Source: an uncultured Clostridia bacterium (GTDB taxonomy: Bacteria; Bacillota; Clostridia; Oscillospirales; Acutalibacteraceae). From it: a stretch of 64,000 nt of DNA. This document shows positions 42,085 to 52,384 of this stretch, piece by piece. The notes beneath the pieces were generated by a model that saw only the letters and a program-made list of their open reading frames with translations, did not search any database and had not been told where the DNA came from. The DNA lies in contig CALWUI010000020.1 in NCBI GenBank assembly GCA_944384705.1, positions 1-64,000 on the forward strand, written 5' to 3'. Within the stretch, counting starts at the first letter, position 1; each line of letters begins with the position of its first letter. Position numbers and translations under genes: made by a program.

Positions 42085-44022
42085 TTGAAAAAAAAAGTTT
42101 GGATCACAACCCCATTGATTTTTGCAGTAATTATATTGATGCTCGCTATGACTGGAGCTAGCTGGTATTTTAACAAATATATTTTTTTTGCGGAGTTAAT
42201 ATTAACTCTGGTGGCGTTTATTTGGGCGTTTAAGGATCTTTTGGGACTTAAAAAGTATATTAAAATGCTAGTTGATGATGCTGTAAAAATGCAGTCTAAC
42301 TATGAGGATTTTTTAGGGCTGACACCATTTCCTGCAATTATAGTTGGCAATGAGAATGAAATAGTTTTTGCTAACGACTTATTTGAAAAAACAATTGCTC
42401 TGCAAGAAATTTGCGTTGGAGAGTTAGTAGAAAATTTTTTAAATAATAAAAGTATCGATGATATTTTAAAGAATAATGGAACAGATATTTCTTATAACAC
42501 AAAAAGATATAATGTGTATGGGTTAGAATATCACAAAATAAAAGTACTGTATTTTATCGATGATACTTATTATAAAGAATCAACCTTTGAATATTTAGAA
42601 AGCCGTCCTGCAGTTATGTTTATTACTTTTGACAATAAGGATGAAATCTTGAGAGATATAGAGGTAGAACAAAGCAGTCAGATTGTAGCTAAGGTTGAAC
42701 AACAATTGCAAAATTGGGCAAAAAATGCAAGCGGAATCTTTAGAAGACTTAATGATACTGTCTATATGATGATTGTTCAGGAGAGGTTTTTAAAGGAATT
42801 TATTAATAAGAAATTTGAAATTCTTGAAGTTATAAGAAATGTGAAACTTGAGGATAAAAAATATGCTACAATATCAATAGGCGTTGGAAGAGGAGCCGAA
42901 AGCCTTAAAGAAAATGAACTTTGGGCAAAAAAAGCACTCGATATGGCTCTTGGCCGAGGCGGAGATCAGGCAGTTGTAAAACAAAAAGATAATTATGCGT
43001 TTTTTGGAGGGATCTCTAGAGGAACAGAAAAACTTGATGCAGTAAGAACAAGAGTTATCGCCAATACCTTGCTCGAACATATTAAACAGAGTGATACAGT
43101 GCTTATTATGGGGCATAAATATTCTGATCTAGATAGCGTTGGATCTTGCATAGGTATGTGGAGTGCTATAACTAAGAGCCAGAGAAAAGATGCTTATATT
43201 GTTTTAAATGAACTTTCAACTTTAGCAGAAAGTCTTGTTGAAAATATAAAAAACGCAGCAGAAACAAAAGTATTTATCAGTGATTCAAATGCGCTGAGCC
43301 TGATAACTGAAAAAACTTTGTTGATTGTTGTAGATACGCATTCGCCAAACTTTGTTGATGATTTTTCTGTGTATCAAAGATGTAAACGTGTTGTTGTGAT
43401 TGATCACCACAGAATGATGATTAATCATATAGAAGAAGCGCTAGTGTTTTATCATGAACCATCGGCATCGTCATCTTCAGAGATGGTTACTGAATTGATT
43501 CAGTATTTTGGAGAGAATTTTTTAACTGCAATTGAGGCAGAAGCACTCCTTGCAGGAATAATGTTGGATACTAAAAATTTCGTTTTAAAAACCAGTGTTA
43601 GAACTTTTGAAGCGGCTGCGTTTTTAAGAAAAAATGGTGCAGATACTGTGGCAGTAAAACGACTATTTTCAAATACAATTGCGACATATAAAGAAAAGTA
43701 TCAGCTGGTGGCATCGGCCGAAATTTTTAATAGTTTTGCTGTTGCTGTTGCACCTAAAAATATGAAGGATATTCGTGTAGCATCGGCTCAAGCTGCAGAC
43801 GAGCTGCTTGATATTCAGGGAGTAAAAGCTTCTTTTGTTGTATACTGGGATAACGATATGGTTAACGTTTCGGCTAGATCTATGGGAGATGTTAACGTTC
43901 AGCTTTTGATGGAACAACTTGGCGGTGGAGGACATCAAACAATGGCTGGCGCACAGATGAAAAATGTCAGTTTAGAAGAGGTAAGAGAAAAAATTATCGA
44001 AATGATTACAGCTATAAAATGA
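42085..44022 (+). CDS. gdpP: Cyclic-di-AMP phosphodiesterase GdpP
   Basis: A 645-residue membrane enzyme that degrades c-di-AMP. Two N-terminal transmembrane helices (about 9-25 and 31-48), a PAS domain (about 80-165), a degenerate GGDEF domain (about 170-305) and the DHH/DHHA1 catalytic part follow. Motifs: GHKYSDLDSVG, VVDTHSP, VIDHHR and GGGGHQTMAG. The start is TTG at 42085 with gcggaggt upstream. It lies between rnj and rplI, the usual gdpP-rplI-dnaB arrangement. Confidence 0.95.
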   Translation: MKKKVWITTPLIFAVIILMLAMTGASWYFNKYIFFAELILTLVAFIWAFKDLLGLKKYIKMLVDDAVKMQSNYEDFLGLTPFPAIIVGNENEIVFANDLFEKTIALQEICVGELVENFLNNKSIDDILKNNGTDISYNTKRYNVYGLEYHKIKVLYFIDDTYYKESTFEYLESRPAVMFITFDNKDEILRDIEVEQSSQIVAKVEQQLQNWAKNASGIFRRLNDTVYMMIVQERFLKEFINKKFEILEVIRNVKLEDKKYATISIGVGRGAESLKENELWAKKALDMALGRGGDQAVVKQKDNYAFFGGISRGTEKLDAVRTRVIANTLLEHIKQSDTVLIMGHKYSDLDSVGSCIGMWSAITKSQRKDAYIVLNELSTLAESLVENIKNAAETKVFISDSNALSLITEKTLLIVVDTHSPNFVDDFSVYQRCKRVVVIDHHRMMINHIEEALVFYHEPSASSSSEMVTELIQYFGENFLTAIEAEALLAGIMLDTKNFVLKTSVRTFEAAAFLRKNGADTVAVKRLFSNTIATYKEKYQLVASAEIFNSFAVAVAPKNMKDIRVASAQAADELLDIQGVKASFVVYWDNDMVNVSARSMGDVNVQLLMEQLGGGGHQTMAGAQMKNVSLEEVREKIIEMITAIK

Positions 44023-44049
44023 TATAATTGATTTATTGGAGGGCTAAAA

Positions 44050-44496
44050 ATGAAAGTAATTCTTTTAAGCGATGTTAGAGGAAGCGGAAAAAAGGGAGAT
44101 CTGGTAAATGTTTCAGATGGATATGCGCGAAATTTTTTGTTGCCTAAAAATTTGGCTAAAGAAGCAACTCCAGGGGCTCTAAACGAACTTGAAAATGCCA
44201 AAAAAGCTATACAGCATAAAGTGGATGAGGAGATAAAAAAAGCTAAAAATGATGCTGAAATTTTAAATGGAAAGTCAGTAAAACTCGTTGCAAAAGCAGG
44301 TGAGGGTGGCCGGCTTTTTGGGTCTATTACGGCGAAGGAGATTGTGGCTGAAATTAAAAAGAATTATAATATTTTGATCGATAAAAGAAAAATCTCTTTA
44401 AAAAATGAAATTAAGTCACTTGGCACATATGAGTTTGATGTTAAACTTTATAATGGAATAACAGCTAAGATGAAGGTTTTGGTTGATGAGAACTGA
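44050..44496 (+). CDS. rplI: Ribosomal protein bL9
   Basis: A 148-residue 50S protein. The N-terminal domain starts [19 protein letters not shown] with [13 protein letters not shown]; a long helix links it to the C-terminal domain (GRLFGSIT). Length is normal. Site ggagggc precedes the ATG. Confidence 0.98.
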   Translation: MKVILLSDVRGSGKKGDLVNVSDGYARNFLLPKNLAKEATPGALNELENAKKAIQHKVDEEIKKAKNDAEILNGKSVKLVAKAGEGGRLFGSITAKEIVAEIKKNYNILIDKRKISLKNEIKSLGTYEFDVKLYNGITAKMKVLVDEN

Positions 44497-44522
44497 GGAT
44501 GGTTTCTCAAAAGGAGCAGGAA

Positions 44523-45893
44523 ATGAGTGAAGTTAAAATAACGTCGGGATATGATGGGCTAAAATTACCTTTTAGTGCAGAGGCAGAACAATCTGTTTTG
44601 GGAGCTGTGCTGCTGGATTCTCAGTGTATGGACAGAATTGCGGAAATTTTACCTAAGCCAGATTATTTTTATCTATCAAACCACAAGATAATTTATTCGA
44701 CTATGCTCGAGATGTTTACACTTGGTGAGCCTATCGACTTCGTTACAGTTTTGGATAACCTAAAAAAAGAAGAAAATTTTGATGAGTCTAATATAAAAAC
44801 GTATTTGTTGCAGTTAGCTCAAATTGTCCCTTCAATAAAAAATGCACAAACTTATGCTTATATTGTCAGAGATAATTACGATGTGAGAACTTTAATTACA
44901 ACAGCCAGAGATATCATCGAAGAGGCTTCTGGTGGCACAGAGGATGCGTCAACGCTTTTAGATTCGGCAGAACAAAAAATCTTTGATATACGTCAAGGCA
45001 AAAATATGCAGGGTTTGCAGCGGATTAACGAGACAATTATCGAAACTTTTGATAGACTCGATGTGTTAAATTCGGATGATAAGCTGTTGTATCAGGGGAT
45101 TCCAACAGGAATGAAAGACTTGGATGAGACTATAACTGGTCTTAATCGTTCGGATTTAATTTTGCTTGCAGCAAGGCCAGGTATGGGCAAAACGAGCTTT
45201 GCGCTTAATATTGCACGTCATGTGGCAATAAAAGAAAAAAAACGTGTAGCTTTTTTCTCGCTAGAGATGACAAAAGAACAGCTCACTTCTAGACTGCTTT
45301 CGATGGAAGCTTTGGTTAGTGGAGTAAAATTGCGAACCGGAAAGTTACAGGACGATGAGTGGATTAGGCTGATAGAAGCTGGAGATATTTTATCTAAAAC
45401 AGAGGTTTATTTTGACGATACGCCTGGAATTACCGTGCCGGAGATGAAAGCAAAACTTAGACGTTTAAAAAATGTTGACCTGGTTGTTATAGATTATTTG
45501 CAGTTAATGTCTAGTGGACGAAGATCTGAAAATAGAGTACAGGAGATCTCAGAGATTACTCGAAATTTAAAAATTATGGCAAAAGAAATTAATGTTCCTG
45601 TGGTTACGCTTTCTCAGCTTTCTCGTGCGAGCGAACAGAGAAGTGATCATCGGCCGTTATTATCGGATCTGCGTGATTCTGGCTCTATTGAGCAGGATGC
45701 GGATATTGTTTTGTTTCTCTATCGGAGCGATTATTATAAAAACAACGATGATGTAGACGAGGATATGGACAAAAATAGCGGTGAGTGTATAGTCGCCAAA
45801 AACCGTCACGGAGAAACTAGAGTTGTTCCGTTGCATTGGCAGGGCGAGTTTATGCGATTTACTGCCAAAGAGGTTCGACGTAATGATTATTAA
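44523..45893 (+). CDS. dnaB: Replicative DNA helicase
   Basis: A 456-residue hexameric helicase of the replisome (DnaB; called dnaC in Bacillus). N-terminal DnaG-interacting domain (PFSAEAEQSVLGAVLLD), linker, and RecA-like core with Walker A ARPGMGKTSFALNIA, Walker B VVIDYLQLM, and DLRDSGSIEQDAD. ATG at 44523 (MSEVKITS) has aaaggagc upstream; an in-frame start eight codons earlier is less likely. Its end overlaps tilS by 11 bases. Confidence 0.97.
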   Translation: MSEVKITSGYDGLKLPFSAEAEQSVLGAVLLDSQCMDRIAEILPKPDYFYLSNHKIIYSTMLEMFTLGEPIDFVTVLDNLKKEENFDESNIKTYLLQLAQIVPSIKNAQTYAYIVRDNYDVRTLITTARDIIEEASGGTEDASTLLDSAEQKIFDIRQGKNMQGLQRINETIIETFDRLDVLNSDDKLLYQGIPTGMKDLDETITGLNRSDLILLAARPGMGKTSFALNIARHVAIKEKKRVAFFSLEMTKEQLTSRLLSMEALVSGVKLRTGKLQDDEWIRLIEAGDILSKTEVYFDDTPGITVPEMKAKLRRLKNVDLVVIDYLQLMSSGRRSENRVQEISEITRNLKIMAKEINVPVVTLSQLSRASEQRSDHRPLLSDLRDSGSIEQDADIVLFLYRSDYYKNNDDVDEDMDKNSGECIVAKNRHGETRVVPLHWQGEFMRFTAKEVRRNDY

Positions 45894-47283
45894 GAGAATT
45901 GATTCTATTAAAGAAAAAATTAACAGAGCTATTTTAGAGTATAACATGCTGGAGGATGTAAAAACTGTAGTTATTGGAGTTTCTGGCGGTGCGGACTCTA
46001 TGGCTTTGTTAAAATTCTTTGAGGAATATTCTGCAACAAACATGTTGAATTTGATTGTTGCGCATGTTAATCATTGTTTGCGTGCAGAAGAATCTGATAG
46101 AGATGAAGCTTTTGTAGGAGGATACTGTAAGAAAAATAATATAGAGTGTAAAATTTTGGAACTGAATGTTAAAAAAATTGCTCAAGAGAATAGACAAAGT
46201 ATAGAGGAATGCGCAAGAAATTTAAGATATAATTTTTTTTATGAGTTAGCGGCAAAATATAATGCAAAGATAGCGACTGCCCATACACTGTCGGATAGTA
46301 TAGAAACGTCTTTGATTAATCTCACAAGAGGAACTGGTCCGGCAGGACTCTGCGGTATTAGTGCAAAAAGAGAAAATGTTATAAGGCCGTTAATTTTTTT
46401 AAAAAGAACAGATACTCAATTCTTTTGTAAAGAAAATGGAATTCCTTATGTTACAGACAGTACAAATTTAAGCCGAGAGTATACCCGAAACAAAATTAGG
46501 CTAGATGTTATTCCAGTTTTAAAGCAAATTAACCCTAATTTTGAAGATACTGCAGCCCGGACAATATCGCTTTTAAAAGCCGACAATGAGTATTTGAATG
46601 ATATTGCAAGACTATGTGTAGAAAAAAGTAAAATTTCGTATGGAGTATATGGTTTGGTTAGTGTAAAAAATCAGCCAAAGCCGATTCTTTCAAGATTTAT
46701 TAGAATTGCTGTTTTTGACTTTTTAAAATCTAATCTTGCAGAAAAACATGTTTGCCTAATTTTGGATTTTATAAAAAATAATAATGGTGCAATAAATTTG
46801 CCTAAGAATATTAAACTTAGTGTCAAAAACAATTTAATGATTGTAGAAAATATTATAGAAAAAAATAATCGATTGCACAAAAATTTTGAAGTGCCTTTTA
46901 AAACGGGTACACTATTGACAGAGAATTCAGAAGAGTTCATAATAAAAGTGATGAGCAAAGATGAGTTTGAAAAGTTCTCTAAAACTAATAATTTGTTGTT
47001 TTTTTATGTGCTAGATTATGATACAATAACTCTAGATGCGGTTTTTAGAAATAGAAAAGCAGGAGATAAATTTTGTAAAGCAAACAGAAGCGTGAATAAA
47101 AGTGTAAAAAAATTATTTAATGAGCTTAAAATTCCGCCAGAAAAAAGAGATAAAATAACTATGTTAGCATCAAAAAATCAAATTTTGTGGATAAATAATG
47201 TGGGGGTTTCTGAAGAAGTTAAGGTGACCAAAACCACTAAAAATTTTGTTGTGATTTATTTAAAAGAGAAAAATATCTATTAA
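45883..47283 (+). CDS. tilS: tRNA(Ile)-lysidine synthetase
   Basis: A 466-residue enzyme that converts cytidine 34 of tRNA-Ile(CAU) to lysidine so that it reads AUA. The PP-loop is VIGVSGGADSMALL; NHCLRAEESDRDE and a C-terminal substrate-binding domain follow. ATG at 45883 sits inside the last codons of dnaB with gagg ten bases upstream. The hpt gene that normally follows tilS before ftsH is absent. Confidence 0.95.
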   Translation: MIIKRIDSIKEKINRAILEYNMLEDVKTVVIGVSGGADSMALLKFFEEYSATNMLNLIVAHVNHCLRAEESDRDEAFVGGYCKKNNIECKILELNVKKIAQENRQSIEECARNLRYNFFYELAAKYNAKIATAHTLSDSIETSLINLTRGTGPAGLCGISAKRENVIRPLIFLKRTDTQFFCKENGIPYVTDSTNLSREYTRNKIRLDVIPVLKQINPNFEDTAARTISLLKADNEYLNDIARLCVEKSKISYGVYGLVSVKNQPKPILSRFIRIAVFDFLKSNLAEKHVCLILDFIKNNNGAINLPKNIKLSVKNNLMIVENIIEKNNRLHKNFEVPFKTGTLLTENSEEFIIKVMSKDEFEKFSKTNNLLFFYVLDYDTITLDAVFRNRKAGDKFCKANRSVNKSVKKLFNELKIPPEKRDKITMLASKNQILWINNVGVSEEVKVTKTTKNFVVIYLKEKNIY

Positions 47284-47353
47284 GCATTGTTCTAGATAAA
47301 TGGCTTTTTTATTAGACTCAAATTTAGCCACTCAAAAAGGAGCGCGAGTTGTA

Positions 47354-49234
47354 TTGGAAAATAAAAAAATGTTTAAAAGTACACTGTTTTATATTGGAAT
47401 CCCGATATTAATAATTATACTTATTTTAACGCTATTTGGTTCTAAACCGCAAAAAGAAGCGGTTTATTCGGATATAATAAAGTACTTTAAAGATCAGCAG
47501 GTTACTGAGTATAGCATGAATCTTGGAACCGGCGAGATGAAAATAAAACTTAAAGAAAATAAAGAAATTGAATATACCGCTCCAAATGTGCTATGGATAA
47601 GAGAAGATATTAAGCCATTTATAGAAGAATATAACAATAATAACCCTGATGCTCAGATGAGGCAAAATTTAATTAGAGCAAGTGAGAACTCATGGTGGAG
47701 TACGATTTTATTGAATCTGCTAACATTTGTTGGACTGGGCCTTATTTGGTGGGTTATAATGAGAAAAATGATGTCTGGCTTGGGTGACGGTGGCCGGACA
47801 ATGACATTTGGCAAAGCAAAAGTAAAAAATATGAACGACGAAAAAAGAAAAACTACTTTTGCAGATGTTGCCGGAGCTGATGAGGAAAAAGAAGAGCTGG
47901 CCGAATTAGTAGAGTTCTTAAAGAATCCTGCTAAATATAATGATTTGGGCGCAAGGATTCCTAAAGGCGTGTTGCTGATTGGTCCGCCAGGAACAGGAAA
48001 AACTCTTTTAGCTAGAGCAGTTGCTGGTGAGGCCGGAGTTCCGTTTTTTTCGATATCTGGCTCAGATTTTGTTGAGATGTTTGTTGGTGTTGGTGCTTCT
48101 CGTGTTAGGGACCTATTTGATCAGGCAAAAAAGAATTCTCCTTGCATAGTTTTTATAGATGAGATTGATGCAGTGGGCCGACAAAGAGGTGCAGGTCTTG
48201 GTGGGGGCCATGATGAACGCGAACAGACTCTAAACCAGCTGTTGGTAGAAATGGATGGATTTGGCGCCAACGAGGGCGTCATAATGATAGCAGCTACAAA
48301 CCGTCCGGATGTATTGGATCCAGCTTTGATGAGACCGGGAAGGTTTGACAGACAAGTTATGGTAGGGTACCCGGATATAAAGGGCAGAGAGGATATATTA
48401 AAAGTTCATGCTAAGGGTAAACCGTTAGGCCCGGATGTGGTACTAAATACAGTAGCAAAATCTACGGCAGGCTTTACTGGTGCAGACCTTGAAAATCTGC
48501 TAAATGAGGCGGCATTGTTGGCTGCAAGAAAAAATCTAAAAGCCATTACAATGGAAGAAATTGAAGAGGCAACAATTAAGGTTGTTGTAGGAACAGAAAA
48601 GAAATCTCGTGTGATGAATGATAAAGAAAAAACACTTACAGCATATCACGAAGCGGGGCATGCGGTTGTAACATATTTTTGTAAAACGCAGGATCCTGTG
48701 CACCAAATTTCGATTATTCCACGAGGAACAGCCGGCGGATATACAATGTCTTTGCCATCAGAGGATAGATCTTATAAATCGCGTACTGAGATGAAAGAGT
48801 CGATCCAGGTCTTGCTTGGCGGGCGTGTGGCAGAGGACTTAATTATAGGGGATATTTCTACTGGAGCTTCTAACGATATAAAACGTGCGACGGAAATTGC
48901 AAATTCTATGGTTAAAAAGTATGGTATGAGTCCGGCGCTAGGTCCGATTGCTTATGGCGCAGAAAGTGAAGAAGTTTTTATTGGTAGAGATATGGGGCAT
49001 GTTAAAAATTATTCTGAAAAAGTTGCGGCAGAAATTGATTCAGAGGTTAAAAGAATTATATCAGAAGGCTATGACAAAACAGAAAATATTTTAAAAGATC
49101 ATGTTGATAAACTTCACAAAGTTGCACGAGAATTGTTTTTAAAAGAAAAAATGAGTGCAGAAGAATTCAAAAATATTATGGATAATGATGCAGATTCTGA
49201 TGAAAACATTGAAAATAAAAAAGAGTTAAATTGA
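47354..49234 (+). CDS. ftsH: ATP-dependent zinc metalloprotease FtsH
   Basis: About 626 residues. Two transmembrane helices (about 6-24 and 110-130) flank a short external domain. The AAA module has [24 protein letters not shown] and the second region of homology ([20 protein letters not shown]), and the zinc protease motif is HEAGHAV. FtsH degrades membrane and short-lived regulatory proteins. TTG at 47354 is preferred because aaaggagcg lies ten bases upstream and gives a normal length; the frame also has an ATG at 47300 without a ribosome site. Confidence 0.96.
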   Translation: MENKKMFKSTLFYIGIPILIIILILTLFGSKPQKEAVYSDIIKYFKDQQVTEYSMNLGTGEMKIKLKENKEIEYTAPNVLWIREDIKPFIEEYNNNNPDAQMRQNLIRASENSWWSTILLNLLTFVGLGLIWWVIMRKMMSGLGDGGRTMTFGKAKVKNMNDEKRKTTFADVAGADEEKEELAELVEFLKNPAKYNDLGARIPKGVLLIGPPGTGKTLLARAVAGEAGVPFFSISGSDFVEMFVGVGASRVRDLFDQAKKNSPCIVFIDEIDAVGRQRGAGLGGGHDEREQTLNQLLVEMDGFGANEGVIMIAATNRPDVLDPALMRPGRFDRQVMVGYPDIKGREDILKVHAKGKPLGPDVVLNTVAKSTAGFTGADLENLLNEAALLAARKNLKAITMEEIEEATIKVVVGTEKKSRVMNDKEKTLTAYHEAGHAVVTYFCKTQDPVHQISIIPRGTAGGYTMSLPSEDRSYKSRTEMKESIQVLLGGRVAEDLIIGDISTGASNDIKRATEIANSMVKKYGMSPALGPIAYGAESEEVFIGRDMGHVKNYSEKVAAEIDSEVKRIISEGYDKTENILKDHVDKLHKVARELFLKEKMSAEEFKNIMDNDADSDENIENKKELN

Positions 49235-49291
49235 TACAAAACTTTGATATTCCGGTAGCATCATTTTAAAATTTTAATTAATGTTAGACTA

Positions 49292-49984
49292 TCAGCCAAC
49301 ACCAAGATCGGTATTATTAAATAAAATTTCTACAGAAGGTTTATCCTTAATTTGAGGATAAACCTCTTTTTTAAACCAGTCTATAAGATTTTCATCTGGA
49401 GTTATTTTAGTTGAGTTTGCAACAAAGATATTTATACTAAAATATTCGAAATATCTTAATGCAATATCTATATCATTAATTATATCGCTGCGAGTTTGTC
49501 CCAAAAATCCGGTCAACAGGCAAACTCCGTCAAAATATTTTGCAATGTCGTAGGCAGTTACAGCAGAATTGATACCTTTATTTAAAAGTTGCCGAAGTTT
49601 AGGGTTAAAAGATTCGATTCCTGTTCTAAACTTTAGGCTAATACCGGGAAATTTTTGACGAAATTCATCCAGTTTATTTTTGTACAGATAATGAGCTTCG
49701 AACCAAATTGTATGAATATTTTTTTCTATTGCTTTTTCGTATATTAAATTGACTGATTCTTTATCTAGTTCGAAGCAAGACCCAGAGTTGATTATATCTA
49801 GAACTCCTGTTCTGCCAGAAATTTTATTTATTATTGGTTCATTAATCTTAAATGGATTTTCGGATATGTCGTGATAATAATCGCAAAAACTGCATTTTTT
49901 ATAAATACATCCTGTGCCTTGAAGTAGCAACATTTCTCTTGGCAATTTTGTTTTTATTAGTGAATATCTGGTTAAGCCGCTCAT
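49292..49984 (-). CDS. Radical SAM protein of unknown substrate
   Basis: A 230-residue protein. The cluster motif is CIYKKCSFC (C-x4-C-x2-C rather than the common C-x3-C-x2-C), close to the N terminus at about residues 26-34, with GTG before it. Later elements fit a shortened radical SAM barrel (DIINSGSCF, FRTGIESFNPKL, LTGFLGQTRSDI). The short length suggests a partial barrel. The reaction is unknown; resemblance to YgiQ- or HemN-like enzymes is too weak to use. It is downstream of the XRE regulator gene on the same strand, with the hairpin repeat between. Confidence 0.8.
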   Translation of the reverse strand: MSGLTRYSLIKTKLPREMLLLQGTGCIYKKCSFCDYYHDISENPFKINEPIINKISGRTGVLDIINSGSCFELDKESVNLIYEKAIEKNIHTIWFEAHYLYKNKLDEFRQKFPGISLKFRTGIESFNPKLRQLLNKGINSAVTAYDIAKYFDGVCLLTGFLGQTRSDIINDIDIALRYFEYFSINIFVANSTKITPDENLIDWFKKEVYPQIKDKPSVEILFNNTDLGVG

Positions 49985-50022
49985 TTATTAACAAATCCTT
50001 TCTATTAAACAAAGCCAAAGTT

Positions 50023-50048
50023 GGCGGCGCACTATATCGCGCGCCGCC
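50023..50048 (+). repeat. Hairpin repeat with ACTATATCGC loop, copy B
   Basis: Arms GGCGGCGC and GCGCCGCC pair perfectly over 8 bp around the loop ACTATATCGC. It lies between the XRE gene and the radical SAM gene, both on the minus strand. The stem sequence differs from copies A and C. Confidence 0.8.
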
Positions 50049-50053
50049 CTTAT

Positions 50054-50746
50054 TTATTTTAATTTTGAACTTATAAATGTCTCGCTATTCTGCAACAGAT
50101 TATAAAGAGAAGAAGCATACAGAGGGTAATCTTTAGAGATAATATCAGGAGAGAGTTGCATTTTTTTAATATTATTATAAGACGAAGAATTTTTTTCGTG
50201 ATGTTTAATAGAATGGGTTATATTAAGTCTAGACAAGCATAAAGAAGCCGATGACAAAGCTTCGTATGAAGTGCTGGGAATCTTAAATAACCCCTGAGGA
50301 TTTTTAGTGTTAGCAGAATATAAAATTCTAAAAACATAATAAACACAAAGCATCAAATACGAAGAAACTTCGCCTATTAAAGCCTTGTTGTTGCATTTTT
50401 GAATCAGATCAAATATAATACTAATAGAATTTATAATCAATTTTTTATTTAAAGTTGGCAGAACACTGCCCTTAAATTTATTATCTTTATCTTGAGAAGA
50501 ATCTGGAATATCTTCTACACTAAAAGTAACACCGTTTTTATTTGGAGTTTTGCCCAACAAATAATCGCAAGAAACATTATAATAATCAGAGAGTTTGATA
50601 ATAAAGTCAAGGCCACACTCACGGATTCCTTTTTCGTAGTGAGAAAGTAGCGCTTGAGAGATATTAAGGTCGGTAGCAGCTTTTTTTTGACTTAATCCTT
50701 TTTCTTTTCTAAGCAAAGTGATGATTCGAGGAAAATCGTTATTCAT
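50054..50746 (-). CDS. XRE-family transcriptional regulator
   Basis: A 230-residue protein with an N-terminal Cro/C1 helix-turn-helix (about 8-62: LLRKEKGLSQKKAATDLNIS, LSHYEKGIRECG, DYYNVSCDYLLG). Residues 80-230 form a mostly helical region of unknown function with several Ser- and Leu-rich helices. The target is unknown. It is transcribed towards the radical SAM gene and may be co-transcribed with it. A site (ggaggct) precedes the ATG. Confidence 0.88.
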   Translation of the reverse strand: MNNDFPRIITLLRKEKGLSQKKAATDLNISQALLSHYEKGIRECGLDFIIKLSDYYNVSCDYLLGKTPNKNGVTFSVEDIPDSSQDKDNKFKGSVLPTLNKKLIINSISIIFDLIQKCNNKALIGEVSSYLMLCVYYVFRILYSANTKNPQGLFKIPSTSYEALSSASLCLSRLNITHSIKHHEKNSSSYNNIKKMQLSPDIISKDYPLYASSLYNLLQNSETFISSKLK

Positions 50747-50866
50747 TTTAGCCTCCTATAAACTAAAAATATTAAAGAAGAAGAAAAATTTAACGACCGG
50801 TAAATTATACAACAAAAAAAACAATTTGTAAAGAAAATTTTCCAATAAAAAAAGGAGAAATTTATA

Positions 50867-51568
50867 ATGAAAAGCTATTGTATTCATTTAATAAGACATG
50901 GTCTAACAGAAGCAAATTTAAATGGCGAATATATTGGTTCGACGGATGTAGAACTGTCGGCAGAAGGGGTTGTTCGGCTCCAAAATTTAAAAAGCAAATT
51001 TACGTATCCAAAAGCTGATAAGGTGTATAGCAGTCCGTTGATAAGATGCAAGGATACTGCAAGAATTTTGTACCCATCGGAAGAAATCGCAATAGAAAAG
51101 GGATTAGCAGAGTGTGATTTTGGCGAATGGGAAGGCAGAAAAGCTGAGGACTTAAAAAACGACAAGAGCTTTCTGGCTTGGCTAGATAATTCCGAAAAAG
51201 CGCCACCAAAAGGAGGCGAGAGTTTAAAAGACTTTAGCACCCGAGTCCTATCAACTTTTGAAAATATTGTAGAAGACGCAATAAAAACCGATTGTAAAGA
51301 TACGGCAATTATAACTCACGGAGGTGTGATCATGACACTTCTTGCAGCTTATGGTGTGCCACGAGCAAAATTTTACGAATGGATAGTAAATAATGGTTGC
51401 GGATATTCTATTAGAGTAATGCCAAGTTTATGGATGCGTCAAAAAGTAGGGGAAGTTTATGCTAAAATTCCAAGCGACTTAACACGCGAAAATAATGAGG
51501 AATCTATGTATATTCTGGATTTGGTCAGAGAAGCTTCAAATAAAGTCTTCGGCAACGATAGCAATTAA
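50867..51568 (+). CDS. Histidine phosphatase family protein
   Basis: A 233-residue phosphatase of the phosphoglycerate mutase-like family. The R-H-G motif is LIRHGLTEANLNGEYIG, the second Arg lies near SSPLIRCKDTA, the acid in LAECDFGEWEGR, and the second His in IITHGG. These residues suit a phosphatase such as alpha-ribazole phosphatase (CobC-like) rather than a true mutase, but no cobalamin genes are near. The substrate is unknown. Site aaaaggag precedes the ATG. Monocistronic. Confidence 0.88.
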   Translation: MKSYCIHLIRHGLTEANLNGEYIGSTDVELSAEGVVRLQNLKSKFTYPKADKVYSSPLIRCKDTARILYPSEEIAIEKGLAECDFGEWEGRKAEDLKNDKSFLAWLDNSEKAPPKGGESLKDFSTRVLSTFENIVEDAIKTDCKDTAIITHGGVIMTLLAAYGVPRAKFYEWIVNNGCGYSIRVMPSLWMRQKVGEVYAKIPSDLTRENNEESMYILDLVREASNKVFGNDSN

Positions 51569-51581
51569 AAGTTATTGCAAG

Positions 51582-51618
51582 AGGACAAGGGGTCAATCTT
51601 GTCCTTTAATTTTTTATT
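51582..51618 (+). terminator. Terminator after the histidine phosphatase gene
   Basis: AGGACAAG (51582-51589) pairs with CTTGTCCT (51598-51605), followed by TTAATTTTTTATTTT. It extends into the 3' end of convergent tatD. Confidence 0.8.
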
Positions 51619-52370
51619 TTAGAAAAAAGCCTAAGCGCATTTTCTGCGGTAACTTTAAAAAGTTCTTCAACACTTATATTTCGCTCTAAGGCAATTTTCT
51701 CTGCAGTAAATTTGATCATACTGGAATCGCAGCGAGAACCTCGATATGGAACAGGTGCCATATATGGACAGTCAGTTTCGAGCAAAATACGATCGATAGG
51801 CACAGCTCTGGTCACTAAAACAGGATTTTTAGCATTTTTAAATGTAACAGCACCGCCCAATCCAATGTACATTCCTAAATCTATAATGTCGTTAGCGGTT
51901 TCGACGCTGCCAGAAAAACAATGAATAACTCCTCTAGGCTTATATTTTTTTAAAAGATATAATGTATCAGCAGTTGCATCTCTACTATGGATAATTACAG
52001 GCAAATCCATTTCTTTTGCCCAAATTAGTTGTTCTTCAAATATTCTCTTTTGAGCACCGCGTGGAGAAAAATCATAGTGGTAATCAAGACCAATTTCTCC
52101 AACAGCTACGGTTTTCTTACTTGAAATAAACTTTTTTAAAGTTTCGATATAATCAAGAGGAAGGTTTTCAGCTTCATGAGGGTGAACGCCAACAGAAGCC
52201 CATATAAGAGGATACTTATTGGCCAAACCAATAGATCGTTGAGATGTTTCAAGGTTACAGCCAACGTTGATTATGCCACATACGCAGGTGTCAAAAAGTT
52301 TTTTTAATAGCTCATCTCTGTCTTCATCAAAAGCTTTGTCATCATAGTGAGCATGAGAGTCAAAAATCAT
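51606..52370 (-). CDS. tatD: TatD family metal-dependent deoxyribonuclease
   Basis: A 254-residue TIM-barrel hydrolase. MIFDSHAHYDD, VGEIGLDYHYD, PVIIHSRDA, GVIHCFSGS and LLETDCPYMAPVPYRG are the metal and active-site motifs. TatD enzymes act in DNA repair and RNA quality control. It lies directly downstream of metG, the standard metG-tatD order. Confidence 0.95.
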   Translation of the reverse strand: MIFDSHAHYDDKAFDEDRDELLKKLFDTCVCGIINVGCNLETSQRSIGLANKYPLIWASVGVHPHEAENLPLDYIETLKKFISSKKTVAVGEIGLDYHYDFSPRGAQKRIFEEQLIWAKEMDLPVIIHSRDATADTLYLLKKYKPRGVIHCFSGSVETANDIIDLGMYIGLGGAVTFKNAKNPVLVTRAVPIDRILLETDCPYMAPVPYRGSRCDSSMIKFTAEKIALERNISVEELFKVTAENALRLFSKIKN

Positions 52371-52384
52371 AGCTTAAAACCTCC

